Below are positions 51,999 through 62,095 of a stretch of DNA of 64,000 bases, piece by piece; within the stretch, counting starts at the first letter, position 1, and each line of letters opens with the position of its first letter. The notes under the pieces are model-generated. The model did not search any database and was not told where the DNA came from. It saw nothing but the letters and a program-made list of their open reading frames with translations. The translations under genes and the position numbers were made by a program. Location of the stretch: the NCBI GenBank assembly GCA_921293015.1, contig OV121082.1:44722971-44786970 (forward strand). The letters are read 5' to 3'. This DNA comes from Phorcus lineatus (lineage: Eukaryota > Mollusca > Gastropoda > Trochida > Trochidae).

Positions 51999-52161
51999 GA
52001 GGTGAGGTGAATAGGGGTTTAACACCGCTTTCAGAATATTTCACTTACATTGCAGCTGCTAGTATTATTGCAAGGAGAAAGCCGGCAACACCATTGTGGC
52101 TATACATTGCGGTGAAACCTGCTAGTATTGGCTGGAACTAGTGAACCATACTGCGCTGAAA
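51999..52161 (-). mobile_element. 5'-truncated SINE, minus strand, with 11-bp target-site duplication
   Basis: Reads as the reverse complement of the SINE 3' half: gaggtgaggtgaataggg (tail), ttaacaccgctttcag, gcagctgctagtattattgc, gcaacaccattgtggctat. The direct repeat tagtacccaga at 51988-51998 and 52162-52172 flanks it. Confidence 0.85.
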
Positions 52162-52399
52162 TAGTACCCAGACAAATCAGCAATATGTTATATAAAATAT
52201 GATTGTTCTTATAAAGCCATGATTGCAGGATTCATATTCTTCATCACAATTTGCAAGTGGGCACAGGAAGGATGACTCCTTTTATTGAACAATGCTGACC
52301 ACAGGTTGATATAAGATACACTGGTCAAAAGGAGAAGACAAACATGCCCACAGATAAATAAATCACAGGGAAATGCAAATCCTCTTTTTTTCTCAAGAT

Positions 52400-52864
52400 T
52401 AAAGAGCCACTCCGTAAGTTGTTGGAGTCATATATGCCAAACTGGTGTCATTTGATCACAAAGTATCGACTGTTACCAAAAAGACATTTTAAAGCTTATT
52501 GGTTTTTTACAGTGACATTATGAACGTAGAACGTCACAGTTGTGATCGAAAACCGGACAGTGGCGCGCATCAAATAGTCAAACGTAATTTTGGAGACTTA
52601 TCTAAAACAGCGAGGAGGGCAGTTAGGAGTTGATAGTGTTTGTTAGGTTATATAACTAGTATCAATGTATATTGGACATGATATTTACACCTCCGTGCAC
52701 TTATACGGTTGTTTTTAGATTTTCATGGAAAACCAGTATTTGTCATATATATGTCTTTTGGAGACGAAAAGTTAAGATGTTTTGATTTTGTATCACCACA
52801 TATGACATTTAGGTTCGTATCAACGGTAAATAATATGTTATGAAAATCACGGAGTGGCTCTTTA
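52400..52864 (-). mobile_element. TA-flanked MITE, copy 2 (reverse orientation)
   Basis: Same ends as copy 1 (AAGAGCCACTCCGTAA ... TCACGGAGTGGCTCTT) between TA dinucleotides; 465 bp, inverted relative to copies 1, 3 and 4. Contains gaaaaccggacagtggcgcg, the reverse of the family core. Confidence 0.88.
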
Positions 52865-52869
52865 ACGTG

Positions 52870-53175
52870 CGGCAGGGAAATCCAATACCTATAGTGTAGT
52901 TAGGCCTCTTGCTTCAGATCTGGTGCCATGATGAACCGATTGCGTAATGCAATGACCCGTTTGTAACCTTCTTGGCGAAGTGTTGTCTTCAAGGGCGTCA
53001 TGTACCTATCCTTATTATACAGCTGTCACTCTGACGTTTAAGGAAGCTGCAAGTCGGGCGATTACGTCTTTGTACTTCCCAATTAACCGGACTACATGAT
53101 TCTGTGATTTGCCAGATTGCAGCATTACAATTGCTTGCCATATCTGCGCTGTCGTCAGTTAGTGCCTTGGTCATT
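52870..53175 (-). pseudogene. Tc1-like transposase N-terminal relic
   Basis: On the minus strand two fragments match the DNA-binding region of Tc1-type transposases: LTTAQIWQAIVMLQSGKSQN then HVVRLIG (from about 53165 down), and, after a frame change, TLRQEGYKRVIALRNRFIMA then PDLKQEA (to about 52915). A stop and a frameshift separate them and no catalytic domain follows. It begins within about 10-50 bp of the MITE at 52400-52864. Confidence 0.55.
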
Positions 53176-55203
53176 TGATTATGTGGGTTACGTAAAAGAC
53201 ACGCACGGATTCAACAAGGAAAGAATCATTCATTGTTTCTGCCCTTGATGCGAACCTTTCTCTGTCCAAATCCTAATTGTTTTTGTGGAACGTAAAAAAT
53301 TAAATCTGATATAACCAAAAGGTACTATTTAAGAGGATGGTGTTATACGTAAGCAAAGTTTTCAGTTAGATACAACGAACGGTTTATTGTTAACTCTGCT
53401 AGGGAATATACGTCTATAAAGAAAATATCAAACCCGTTTTAAACAAACAAATTTAATAGGAAATCGGTTAATAATAAAAACACCACTTCAGAGGGTGGAT
53501 ACTATACATTAAAAGTTTGTTACAATAGTAATGATTGTTTTTTTAAAGTTCTCCTTGGGAAGCGAAATGATTACTGTTGGATTACATACCGATGGAATGA
53601 AAAAATACCCTTATATCACTCCCAGCAAATATGTATGCAAATGTATGTATAGTCATTCCCGAGAGAGAATAGTTCATTGACCAACTAAGTTATTCAGTTT
53701 TTTCTTGGACACATTGAAGTATTAGAAATCAACTAAACGTGAGATGATGTCCCTGGGTGTTACTGTTCCATGAATATATAAAGATTATTTGAATCTTCGG
53801 CTGATGTCTATTTACTATCTCAAACAGGAGACAGTTCAGACTGAAAGATATCTATACCGGAATGAAGATACCACGGGGGAATATTTGATCAAGGAATTAC
53901 GTATTATTATGTATATACAAACAATCCATTTTCTCTTGGATGTAATGTTGGAAGTTTCGCCTGGAAAAGAAAAGTCATTCCAATGTATACACCTCATTTT
54001 CAATTGCTGAAACGATTATATTATTCATTTTGTATATTTTGGGACATTGAATAAAGATAGCGTCTCGCTGACTCGTTAACTGAATAAGATCCACGTCAAA
54101 TTTATTTAGAACCCTTATTGAATTACTGGTTACCCCAAAACTTCTTCCTCCGTGGCTTGATTTATTCAATCAATCACAAATCGAAACACGAAAATATCTT
54201 GAAACTTATTAATATACACTCTTTAGATTGTTAAAGTAACTTTGAATGCAGCTTGATTTCAACATGAAATGATATAAACTTGTTTCTCTTTTTCACAACA
54301 GATTCAAAGTAAGTGTACGTTTTACTAATTGATCTAACTAGTCAAAGTCCAGTCTTCATCACATGACCCAATAACGTTATTTCGACATCACCCGAAGTTT
54401 TGAGGCACCATGTATATATCAAATTATCAGTAACATCGATGAATTCATCCTGTCTAAGGATATAACGTACATGTAAGCGTAAACGTTTTACCCTGAAACA
54501 GGATGCGAGGAATTGTTCCGCCCTGAATTGAACGTTCTATCTGCCAACATTTCTTGTAACGACTTCATGTACCCTAACGATGTTTGATAAAGTAAAGTTT
54601 CTGTTTTAAGAGAGTAGTTAGTCACAAGAAAATTTTACATTATTTGGAAATGTTCTAATGAAATGTATCCAGATAAAACAAGAAAAGTTTAATACAGTTT
54701 ACTGAATCCGCCGGTAATCAAATAATAATGACTTTAAATTTATGTCTATAGTCAAATATTTCAATGCCAATGAGTGTTTTTTAAAAATACAAAACGAGAA
54801 GAAATAAAAAAATACTTAAGACCTAAAAATATATTGAGTATTTATATGTTTGTTCAATTTCTATTTTAGTTTAAATGATTAACCAAGTAAATTAATTAGA
54901 ATTAAGATTAAGATCAGTGCAATGAGTGAAGATGAGTCATAGTTTTCGTTCCGAAACCTTAGCCAAAATATTCCTAAATATAAATGAAAAAAATCGTCAT
55001 TTGATTTTCCTTAATGACATGTTCACAACACGTCATCTCAGAGGTTGTAAATCTAAAGATTAAGTAAACACACCAGCTTTGTCGATCACGTGCGCTGGGA
55101 GCAACAGTCACACGACTATTGTTAAACTTGCGAAACTGGCCTACTTTCGTACAAATACATCCGCAAACAGGTTTACCTATGTCTATCGGGTATACAGTTG
55201 AAC
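53176..55203. other. Intergenic and 5' flank of ependymin-related gene A
   Basis: No repeat or coding feature is recognised. CACGTG at 55087-55092 is the only notable motif near the gene start; no convincing TATA box is placed. Confidence 0.45.
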
Positions 55204-55335
55204 ATGTCGCCCATCCACGTACTAACGGTATGCTGGTCGATGCTGGTTCTCGCCTCTGCACAGAAGAGATGTTGTGTGGCCTCCAACTGGCAGTCGGCCA
55301 TGACAAACACCAGTGACATTAACGGCAAAGACTTG
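55204..55335 (+). CDS. Ependymin-related gene A, exon 1 (signal peptide and CC motif)
   Basis: The ATG at 55204 opens 44 codons ending NTSDINGKDL before donor gtgaat at 55336 (phase 0). Other open frames across this exon on both strands are shadows. No good TATA box is seen just upstream; a CACGTG E-box-like site is at 55087-55092. Confidence 0.9.
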
Positions 55336-58300
55336 GTGAATATACGTCCATAATGCATACTTGATATATATCTTGAGTGGTATGACCGTGATATCAGACG
55401 GAGGTTGTCCACTTAGTATAAAGATGATCATGTGATAGTGTAGTATCATTTTGTTTTATTTCTTCATTCATACATATCTCATATCAACAGTCCAAAGGAG
55501 ATCATGTGAAAGTGTAGTATTTTTGTTTTCTTTCATTCATGCTCATCTGATATCAGTTTAAAGGAGATCATTTGGACTTGTAGTATTTTTTTTCCATTCA
55601 TGCAACTCTTGATTTCATCAGTAGAATGGAGATCATGTGAACGTGTAGTATTTTTTTCTTTCATTCATGCATATCTGATAACATAATTATAAAGGAGATC
55701 ATATGAAAGCGTAGTATACTTTTCTTTACTTCATTAATGCATATGTCCTACCATCAAGATAAAGGAGATCATGTGAAAGTCTAGTATTTCTGTTTCCTTT
55801 CTTCATGCATGCCTATCTCATATTATTATTGTAAATGATATAGTCTTTTCGTTCCTTTGATCATTCATGTTTAATCTCAAAACATTGATGTAAAAGAGAA
55901 TATGTTAAAGTGTAGTATTGTTTTCGTTTCTTCGTTCATTCATATTTCATACCACCACTCAAGGGAAAATATGTCAAGTGTCGTCTTATTTTACTTATAT
56001 AATAGTTATAAATAAGATCATGTTAAAGTAAGTGAGTAAAAGTATATATTGCTTTTTCTGTTTCAAAGTTATATAGCTAAATCATTATTGTTATAATTTT
56101 GGATACATAAAAACGATATATATTTTTTCATAGTGTTATTGAAAGAAATTGAGTGAAGTAGTAAAAGGCCATCCCACACGTGGGTCTACTTTTTTTTGTA
56201 TCAATTTATTCATTGGGTCAGCATGCTCAGCCAAAAAGTCGTAATACTTCTTTGGTGTTTAACAAATTATCATTAGAATCACTTTGGATTCAAAGAAAAC
56301 GATATGTATTGTATTTCCGACACTTTGGTCAATTTCATTGAAGCCCAAGACGTTTTGTTCTTAAACTGCTTTGATTTATTTTGGGCTACCCTTGCAATAA
56401 TCAATCCAGGTTTAATTTCCATTAACATGACGCGCCCGGTGTAAATATGTAGGGGCTATCGACTTGATTCCTCCATTTGGTGACGAACGCATGCTTAGAT
56501 AGTAATCTTGACGAACAAGCTGGTTAAAGAACATAGTACGAAAATAATATGTTGTCAAATAAAACATTTAGTATCATGACTTTTAAAAATCACGCACGTG
56601 TTGCAGGAGTTCTCTACATTCTACACGGACTATCAAATGAAAGCTGACGCGATACAACACTTCAAGCTTAACCCGGACGGCGCCGCCACACCCATCTACA
56701 GGGTCGTCAACGATTATAAAAAGGTATGCAAGCAAAGTCTGGATATGTGAACTTCGGTTTTTTTCATTCGATAAGTTTACTCAAGTTACGGAGTAACTTC
56801 CCTGGTAGGGATTAACTTACGCCTATCTTTCATTGGCATATTGAAGCCTTGCTGCAATGAGCAAAACACCGGGGTTTGCACCGACTAGCAGCAGATTAAT
56901 TATAAGACCATGAAGTTCAGGTTTAGTAAGTTGAAGAGCCGGCACAGAATAATTAACAATATGAAGCAAAGCTTAAAATATATTTTGACACTGCATGGCG
57001 CAAAATAAGCTTTCCAAGGGAACGTGGTTAAAGTGCCACTCCGTGATTTTCATAAGATATCATTTACCTTTGATACGAATCTAAATTCATATGAGGTGAT
57101 ATAAAATCAAAACATCTTAACTTTTCATGTCCAAAAGACATATCAGAGATGATAAACACTGGTTTTCCATTAAAATGTAAAAACATCTATAAATGTACAG
57201 AGGTGTAGATATCTCGTCCAATATACATGGATACTAGTCATATAACCTAACAAACACTATGAACTCCTAACTGCCCTCCTGGCAGTTTTAGATAAGTTTC
57301 CAAAATTACGTTTGACTATTTGAGGCGCGCCACTGTCCGGTTTTCGATCACAATTGCGACGTTCTATCTTCATATTGTCACTGTAAAAAAAAACAAATAA
57401 GCTTTTAAATATGTCTTTTTGGTAACAGTTGATACTTCGCGCTCATATGACACTATTGATAAAGTTTGGCATATATGACTTCAACAACTTACGTAGTGGC
57501 TCTTTAAAGGATTCAAAAATGATTTCTTTTATTTGATATTACACAGGGTCCATATCCTGACAATGATATGCAGGCAACTTCTTACTTTCAGAAAAAGACG
57601 TTTTACATTCCGGCCAAAGGAAAATGCTTAGCTTTACCAAACAGTAGAACAATGCCATCGCCATGTGTCCCAGGTACGAAAACATATAATGCAAGATCAT
57701 GAGTAAGTCAGTATTGTTTGATGTCTTAAACAATGTAGAATTAGAAACTATTCAAATTAACAAAACGGGTTAGCTACAGTTGTTACGCCTAAACATGCCC
57801 TTAATCTTTTACAGCTATAATCTTTTCATAGTGATATTTGTACATTTTTAAAATAGCATTCAACGTACCATGGTAGGGCATTCCTGGGAGAAAATAACGG
57901 GATATTAACAAAGCGGGATAGCTACAGTTGTTACGCCCAAATATGCTCTTAATTTTTTATACCCTGACGTCGGCCTACTAACATTAGGTTTACAAGTAGT
58001 GCAGAGTTTACTAATATATCTAAATAAAATGACGTTTTTATATTTAAATATTTTCAGACGATGCACAATACCTTGGCTCTAGTTATGTTGGCTTCCCAAA
58101 GATCGGCGTGGCCTACGATGGTTGGAGGTTCAAACTGGACGACCTGACAGTAACCATAGCCCTCACCCCTGACAACTGCGTACCTCTCATTGAAGGCGTC
58201 AAAGGACGTGAGTTGTGTTCGAATGGTTTGATTGTATGTACTCAATCGAGAGCGTCAAGATCTAAACCTTATATCTTCAGCAGAGAATATCGATCATGCT

Positions 58301-58784
58301 TTTTAAATGTGAATATGATAAGTAACCTTCACTTAGTATGAAATGCTAAGCCCCAGAATATAAACAATAGTGCAATGGCATCATTAAAATCAAATCCAAT
58401 TTTCCCCTGACTGACGTAAATAATTGTAATAAATATTGATAATTTGACTTCATGTTTTTCTTAACTCATTGCGAAAATATCATGGAAAATAATGTGAACA
58501 GGACGCTACTTCACAATTTCGTTGTTGTGAAAATCCAATTTCTGCGAAATGCAGCAAAGCTTAAATTAGCCAATGGTGGAAAATTGTGCGAGTTATGTTA
58601 AGTTGAATAAGCCATCGTCTGTGAACGTACAGGTACACTTAAAGTTGCTGTTCCTAGAATGACAAGTAAAGCACAAACTCATCGTGTTCCAGCTCAAGTG
58701 GACGTGGTGTACTTCTTCAACCAGTTCGAGTCCCCTGTCTCCGACCCGTCCGTCTTCAAGATACCATCCGACTGTGGACAGTGA
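55204..58784 (+). CDS. Ependymin-related secreted protein (gene A), complete, five exons
   Basis: Exons 55204-55335, 56607-56723, 57547-57673, 58058-58207 and 58693-58784 have canonical GT-AG borders and phases 0,0,1,1, giving 205 aa. Residues 1-19 (MSPIHVLTVCWSMLVLASA) look like a signal peptide. The mature protein starts QKRCCVASNWQSAM with the family's N-terminal CC...WQ pattern, then FxxFYTDYQM, YRVVNDYKK, GKCLAL...SPCVP, YLGSSYVGFPKIGVAYDGWR, TIALTPDNCVPLIEGVKG and VDVVYFFNQF, ending SDCGQ. Mature cysteines are 23, 24, 110, 123, 166 and 203. One N-glycosylation sequon is at N35 (NTS). Ependymin-family proteins are secreted or lysosomal with a lipid-binding beta-sandwich fold; in molluscs they form multigene families, some in shell or mantle. 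The specific role of this one is unknown. The start is chosen because it gives the signal peptide. Confidence 0.93.
55420..55990 (+). repeat. Degenerate ~65-bp tandem repeat in intron 1 of gene A
   Basis: Units have the form aaaggagatcatgtgaaagt then gtagtatttttgttttcttt and cattcatgcatatctgatat. gatca/gagatcat blocks fall at 55426, 55500, 55566, 55631, 55696 and 55766 (periods 65-74), with further eroded units to about 55990. Confidence 0.8.
56607..56723 (+). CDS. Ependymin-related gene A, exon 2
   Basis: Acceptor gtgttgcag ends at 56606 and donor gtatgc starts at 56724; 39 codons, phase 0 at both ends. It encodes EFSTFYTDYQMKADAIQHF through IYRVVNDYKK. The FY.DY.M.AD start and YR.VNDYK end are shared with exon 2 of the neighbouring paralog. 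Confidence 0.93.
57029..57506 (+). mobile_element. TA-flanked MITE, copy 3, in intron 2 of gene A
   Basis: TA-AAGTGCCACTCCGTGA at the left and ACGTAGTGGCTCTT-TA at the right; 478 bp, full-length for this family. It fills over half of the 823-bp intron and ends 40 bp before the exon 3 acceptor. Confidence 0.88.
57547..57673 (+). CDS. Ependymin-related gene A, exon 3
   Basis: Acceptor attacacag ends at 57546 and donor gtacga starts at 57674; 127 nt, phase 0 in and phase 1 out. It encodes GPYPDNDMQATSYFQKKTFY, then IPAKGKCLALPNSRTMPSPC and VP. It has 16 more codons than exon 3 of gene B, all before the first of the two cysteines. A MITE ends 40 bp before this acceptor. Confidence 0.92.
57757..57960 (+). 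repeat. Direct repeat pair in intron 3 of gene A
   Basis: 57757-57812 and 57905-57960 are near copies (ttaacaaa.cggg.tagctac, agttgttacgcc.aa.atgc, then cttaat.ttttta) offset by 148 bp. Likely a local duplication; no terminal repeats seen. Confidence 0.75.
58058..58207 (+). CDS. Ependymin-related gene A, exon 4
   Basis: Acceptor atattttcag ends at 58057 and donor gtgagt starts at 58208; 150 nt, phase 1 at both ends. It encodes the most conserved segment, YLGSSYVGFPKIGVAYDGWR ... TVTIALTPDNCVPLIEGVKG. By eye 38 of 50 residues match exon 4 of gene B, which has exactly the same length. Confidence 0.94.
58693..58784 (+). CDS. Ependymin-related gene A, last exon
   Basis: Acceptor gtgttccag ends at 58692; TGA at 58782-58784. 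It encodes P-QVDVVYFFNQFESPVSDPS, then VFKIPSDCGQ. The V-D-V-Y-F-F start and the penultimate-region Cys are usual for the family's C-terminus. Possible poly(A) signals follow: ATTAAA 58853-58858 and AATAAA 59035-59040. Confidence 0.92.
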
Positions 58785-59414
58785 TGCAGGCTGGATGCAA
58801 CCCCAGTGCTTTTCTTTTCTTTTGTACTCGAATTGTATGAGAATCTACTCAGATTAAACCAAATCGATTACATGGTTAAAACTTCGTTGTGACTCACATA
58901 CCGCGATCTCAATAATAATAATACTAATGATAATAATAGTGCTTTTAGAAGGCGTTGTTTCCTTGCCTGAGTATGCTCAAAGAGCATAAATAGAGAATAC
59001 GAGTGATCTGGAAAAAGTTTTTACACTTGCCTAAAATAAATTTTGATATTATGAAAAGGGATACATGTTTTCTTTAACATAAGGATAAAATACCAATCAT
59101 AAAAATTCCAAGATCTTTCCTCGGCATGTTCCATTGCAAACTGATGCTCACAGTGCTCATTCGTCGAATGATTTTTACCGCTATGAAGAAGTTAGATCGT
59201 CTTACAGCCGTTGTAGTGCATGAGTTTTCTTGAGTTAGCCACAAGAATCAGAATTCTCGCATTCAAGGTTAGTGCAGTTAGCGACGTTATTTCAGACTGA
59301 GTAATCGGGTTGTTTCTTAAACGTCTAGTAGGATGTGTTCACATGTTCGAAGTGCACATACCTCTTACAAGATGGTATTCAGTCGAAATCGCACGACAAG
59401 TTTTGGATAGAAAT
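58785..59414 (+). other. 3' flank of gene A
   Basis: 3' UTR and intergenic DNA with candidate poly(A) signals at 58853-58858 and 59035-59040 and an (AAT)n-like stretch near 58911-58938. Nothing else recognised. Confidence 0.4.
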
Positions 59415-59986
59415 TTTTCTCATCTCAACTGTATGCCAGAGACAAAGTTTTCTCATCTCAACCGTATGTCAGAGACAAAGTTTTCTCATCTCAACCGTAT
59501 GTCAGAGACAAAGTTTTCTCATCTCAACCGTATGTCAGAGACAAAGTTTTCTCATCTCAACCGTATGTCAGAGACAAAGTTTTCTCATCTCAACCGTATG
59601 TCAGAGACAAAGTTTTCTCATCTCAACCGTATGCCAGAGACAAAGTTTTCTCATCTCAACCGTATGTCAGAGACAAAGTTTTCTCATCTCAACCGTATGT
59701 CAGAGACAAAGTTTTCTCATCTCAACCGTATGTCAGAGACAAAGTTTTCTCATCTCAACCGTATGCCAGAGACAAAGTTTTCTCATCTCAACCGTATGTC
59801 AGAGACAAAGTTTTCTCATCTCAACCGTATGTCAGAGACAAAGTTTTCTCATCTCAACCGTATGCCAGAGACAAAGTTTTCTCATCTCAACCGTATGTCA
59901 GAGACAAAGTTTTCTCATCTCAACCGTATGCCAGAGACAAAGTTTTCTCATCTCAACCGTATGTCAGAGACAAAGTTTTCTCATCT
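59415..59986 (+). repeat. 33-bp minisatellite, 17 full units plus a partial
   Basis: Unit: ttttctcatctcaaccgtat followed by gtcagagacaaag. Units differ only at a t/c site (gtcag or gccag), plus a c-to-t change in unit 1. As 33 is divisible by 3, two forward frames stay open for about 240 codons, one reading FSHLNRMSETK repeatedly. No splice, promoter or domain evidence supports expression. It lies between the two ependymin genes. Confidence 0.95.
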
Positions 59987-60000
59987 ACTTACTCGCTACT

Positions 60001-60118
60001 TACCTGGGCCTAGATTTTCGAAGCTCTCTTAGTGCTAAGATAGTCGAAGGTCAGTGTTAATGTGTGGTACTTGCGACCATCTTAGCACTAAAAGAGCTTC
60101 GAAATAGAGGTCTTGGTA
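60001..60118. mobile_element. Foldback (MITE-like) element next to the minisatellite
   Basis: The arm 60001-60046 (core tcgaagctctcttagtgcta, then agatagtcg) is the inverted counterpart of 60074-60118 (cgaccatcttagcacta, then aaagagcttcga). The 46-bp arms flank a 27-bp spacer. The outer ~15 bp match less well. Confidence 0.75.
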
Positions 60119-61003
60119 CTTAAATTTGTCTCATAAACAACAGTAAATATAATAACAAATGGAATCTTTTAAAAAATCTCTTAACCAATACTCCACTGTT
60201 ACAAATTACATAAGCATTGTCATAAAAATGGGACTTGGATGCAACTCTATAGTAATTTGGGGCGTCAAATAGTCACAGGTATCTGATACAACTAATGAGA
60301 AATATGAAGAATGCACCTGAATATAACACATGTAAACGTAAATAAATGAATGCCAATGAAATGAACATTATATTTTGTTTAACCTAAACCCCTATTAACT
60401 ATTACATGAAAAATGTTTAACATAAGCCTAAATTAAAAGCACACCATGATCGTATCAAACAATGCAAAATCACTTCGAACATGGGATGTAACACGATCCG
60501 ACCGTATACTTGAATTATTTGTCAAATACAAGTTCAACATGGCGGATTAAATAGGAAATAAACGAATGACATTCCAATCATTTGGATGAATAAAGGTGAT
60601 TTTCAGTTTACTAAGTCGACCCTAAGATCTGAGGTTTGCGAGAAGGGTATTGCCAGAGTGGACATTCTTACAAGACTGAAGAAAGCAAGGAACTTCAACA
60701 TTTCTGTTCCCAATGATCAGAACGTGGAGTTGAGGTGGTAATCTGATGCACGTGAGTTCTGTTGAAGATAATCTGAGAAAGAAAATACTGAAGAACATCG
60801 TTACTTCTGAAGAAAAATAATCAAGGTATGACAAAAGTGACATTAAAGATGGGTTGTAGATGGGATTGGGAAAAGAGAAAACGAGATTAGGACGACGGAG
60901 GAGACAAAAGGTCATAAGATCGCCTAACTACATCTGTACGTGCAGACTGCGGCCTGAGACAGAACAAATTGGAGACCACCGTAGCCTTCTGTCCGTAGGA
61001 CAT
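60119..61003. other. Intergenic, no feature recognised
   Basis: No coding or repeat signal found; the minus frame 60622-60915 has no family features. Confidence 0.45.
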
Positions 61004-61479
61004 TAAAGAGCCACTCCGTGATTTTCATAACATATTATTTACCTTTGATACGAACCTAAATGTCATATGTGGTGATATAAAATCAAAACATCTTAACTTT
61101 TCACGTCCAAAAGACATTTATGTGACAAATACTGGTTTTCCATGAAAATCTAAAAACAGCCTTATAAATGCACACAGGTGTAGATATCACGTCCAATATA
61201 CATGGATACTAGTTATATAACCTAACAAACACTATCAACTCATAACTGCCCTCCTCGCTGTTTTAGATTAGTCTCCAAAATTACGTTTGACTATTTGAGG
61301 CGCGCCACTGTCCGGTTTTCGATCATAATTGTGACGTTCTACCTTCATATTGTCACTGTTAAAAAAACAATAAGCTTTAAAATGTGTATTATTGGTAACA
61401 GTCGATACTTCGCGATCAAATGACACCATTGATTAAGTTTGGCATATATGACTCCAACAACTCACGGAGTGGCTCTTTA
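61004..61479 (+). mobile_element. TA-flanked MITE, copy 4, upstream of gene B
   Basis: Complete 476-bp copy with TA-AAGAGCCACTCCGTGA and TCACGGAGTGGCTCTT-TA ends. Closest to the family consensus here. It ends about 460 bp before the gene B start codon, in its 5' flank. Confidence 0.9.
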
Positions 61480-61872
61480 AGATAGCAAAAGCATCAAAGT
61501 GTGCATTGACCCATTACAAACTATGGCGAAACTTACGTACACGTGACGCACGTATGCATCGAGCGGGCCAATATTCACGACACAGTACAGTATACGCCGG
61601 TTCACACGCACTGGAGTTGTATTAGTGCGCTTTCTGGAACTCGTTTATATATGTCAACGTCGTCTCCACATATGAACATGTTCATAACATGCACTATCTC
61701 ATCAAAGATGAAATATATAAAACAATTTGAAAACCCCTTTAGATACTCACATGACAGTGATTAATTTTCCTTGTTTACATTTATGACTCAGAACACGTGA
61801 CACTTAGCTAATACGCTGTTACAGGTGATGTGTAAACAGTAAATGTCAAACGACGGGTAGATAAGCCGGGCC

Positions 61873-61880
61873 TTTATAAG
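61873..61880 (+). promoter_or_regulatory. TATA box of ependymin-related gene B
   Basis: TTTATAAG lies 60 bp before the start codon. Transcription would be expected about 25-30 bp downstream, near 61905, leaving a short leader of about 35 nt. CACGTG E-box-like sites are further upstream at 61540-61545 and 61794-61799. Supported by position and match only. Confidence 0.55.
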
Positions 61881-61939
61881 TGAAAACGAGTATCCTTCTG
61901 GATTAAACAACACCGAGTTGATCACTCTCAACCTGCAAG

Positions 61940-62095
61940 ATGTCATACCTATTTCTGCTGCTCTCTGCCTGCTGTGTTCTTGCTGTAACTGCTGTTCCAC
62001 AGGGAAACGATAAGAAAGCGAAGCAATGTTGTGCACCCACGTCATGGCAAGCCACTATGACCAATACAAGCGAAGCAAATAACGCGGGACGTTTG
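61940..62095 (+). CDS. Ependymin-related gene B, exon 1
   Basis: The ATG at 61940 opens 52 codons ending EANNAGRL before donor gtaagt at 62096 (phase 0). It is eight codons longer than exon 1 of gene A, mostly a lysine-rich stretch (QGNDKKAKQ) between the signal peptide and the CC pair. Start supported by the signal peptide and by a TATA box 60 bp upstream. Confidence 0.92.

Noticed and set aside
51490-52044. 184-codon minus ORF, one of the longest in the window
   Set aside because: It covers a degenerate minisatellite and the tail of a minus-strand SINE; no domain or codon signal.
55119-55316. Forward frame covering exon 1 of gene A
   Set aside because: It is in a different frame from the signal peptide and CC...WQ motif; the ATG at 55204 gives the real product.
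54974-55449. Three overlapping minus-strand frames near the ependymin gene start
   Set aside because: Shadows of exon 1 of gene A on the other strand.
59415-59986. CRISPR-like direct repeats
   Set aside because: Units are contiguous with no spacers, and the genome is eukaryotic.
59310-60060. Two ~240-codon overlapping open frames
   Set aside because: They span the 33-bp minisatellite; openness in two frames follows from a stop-free unit length divisible by 3. No splice, promoter or domain support.
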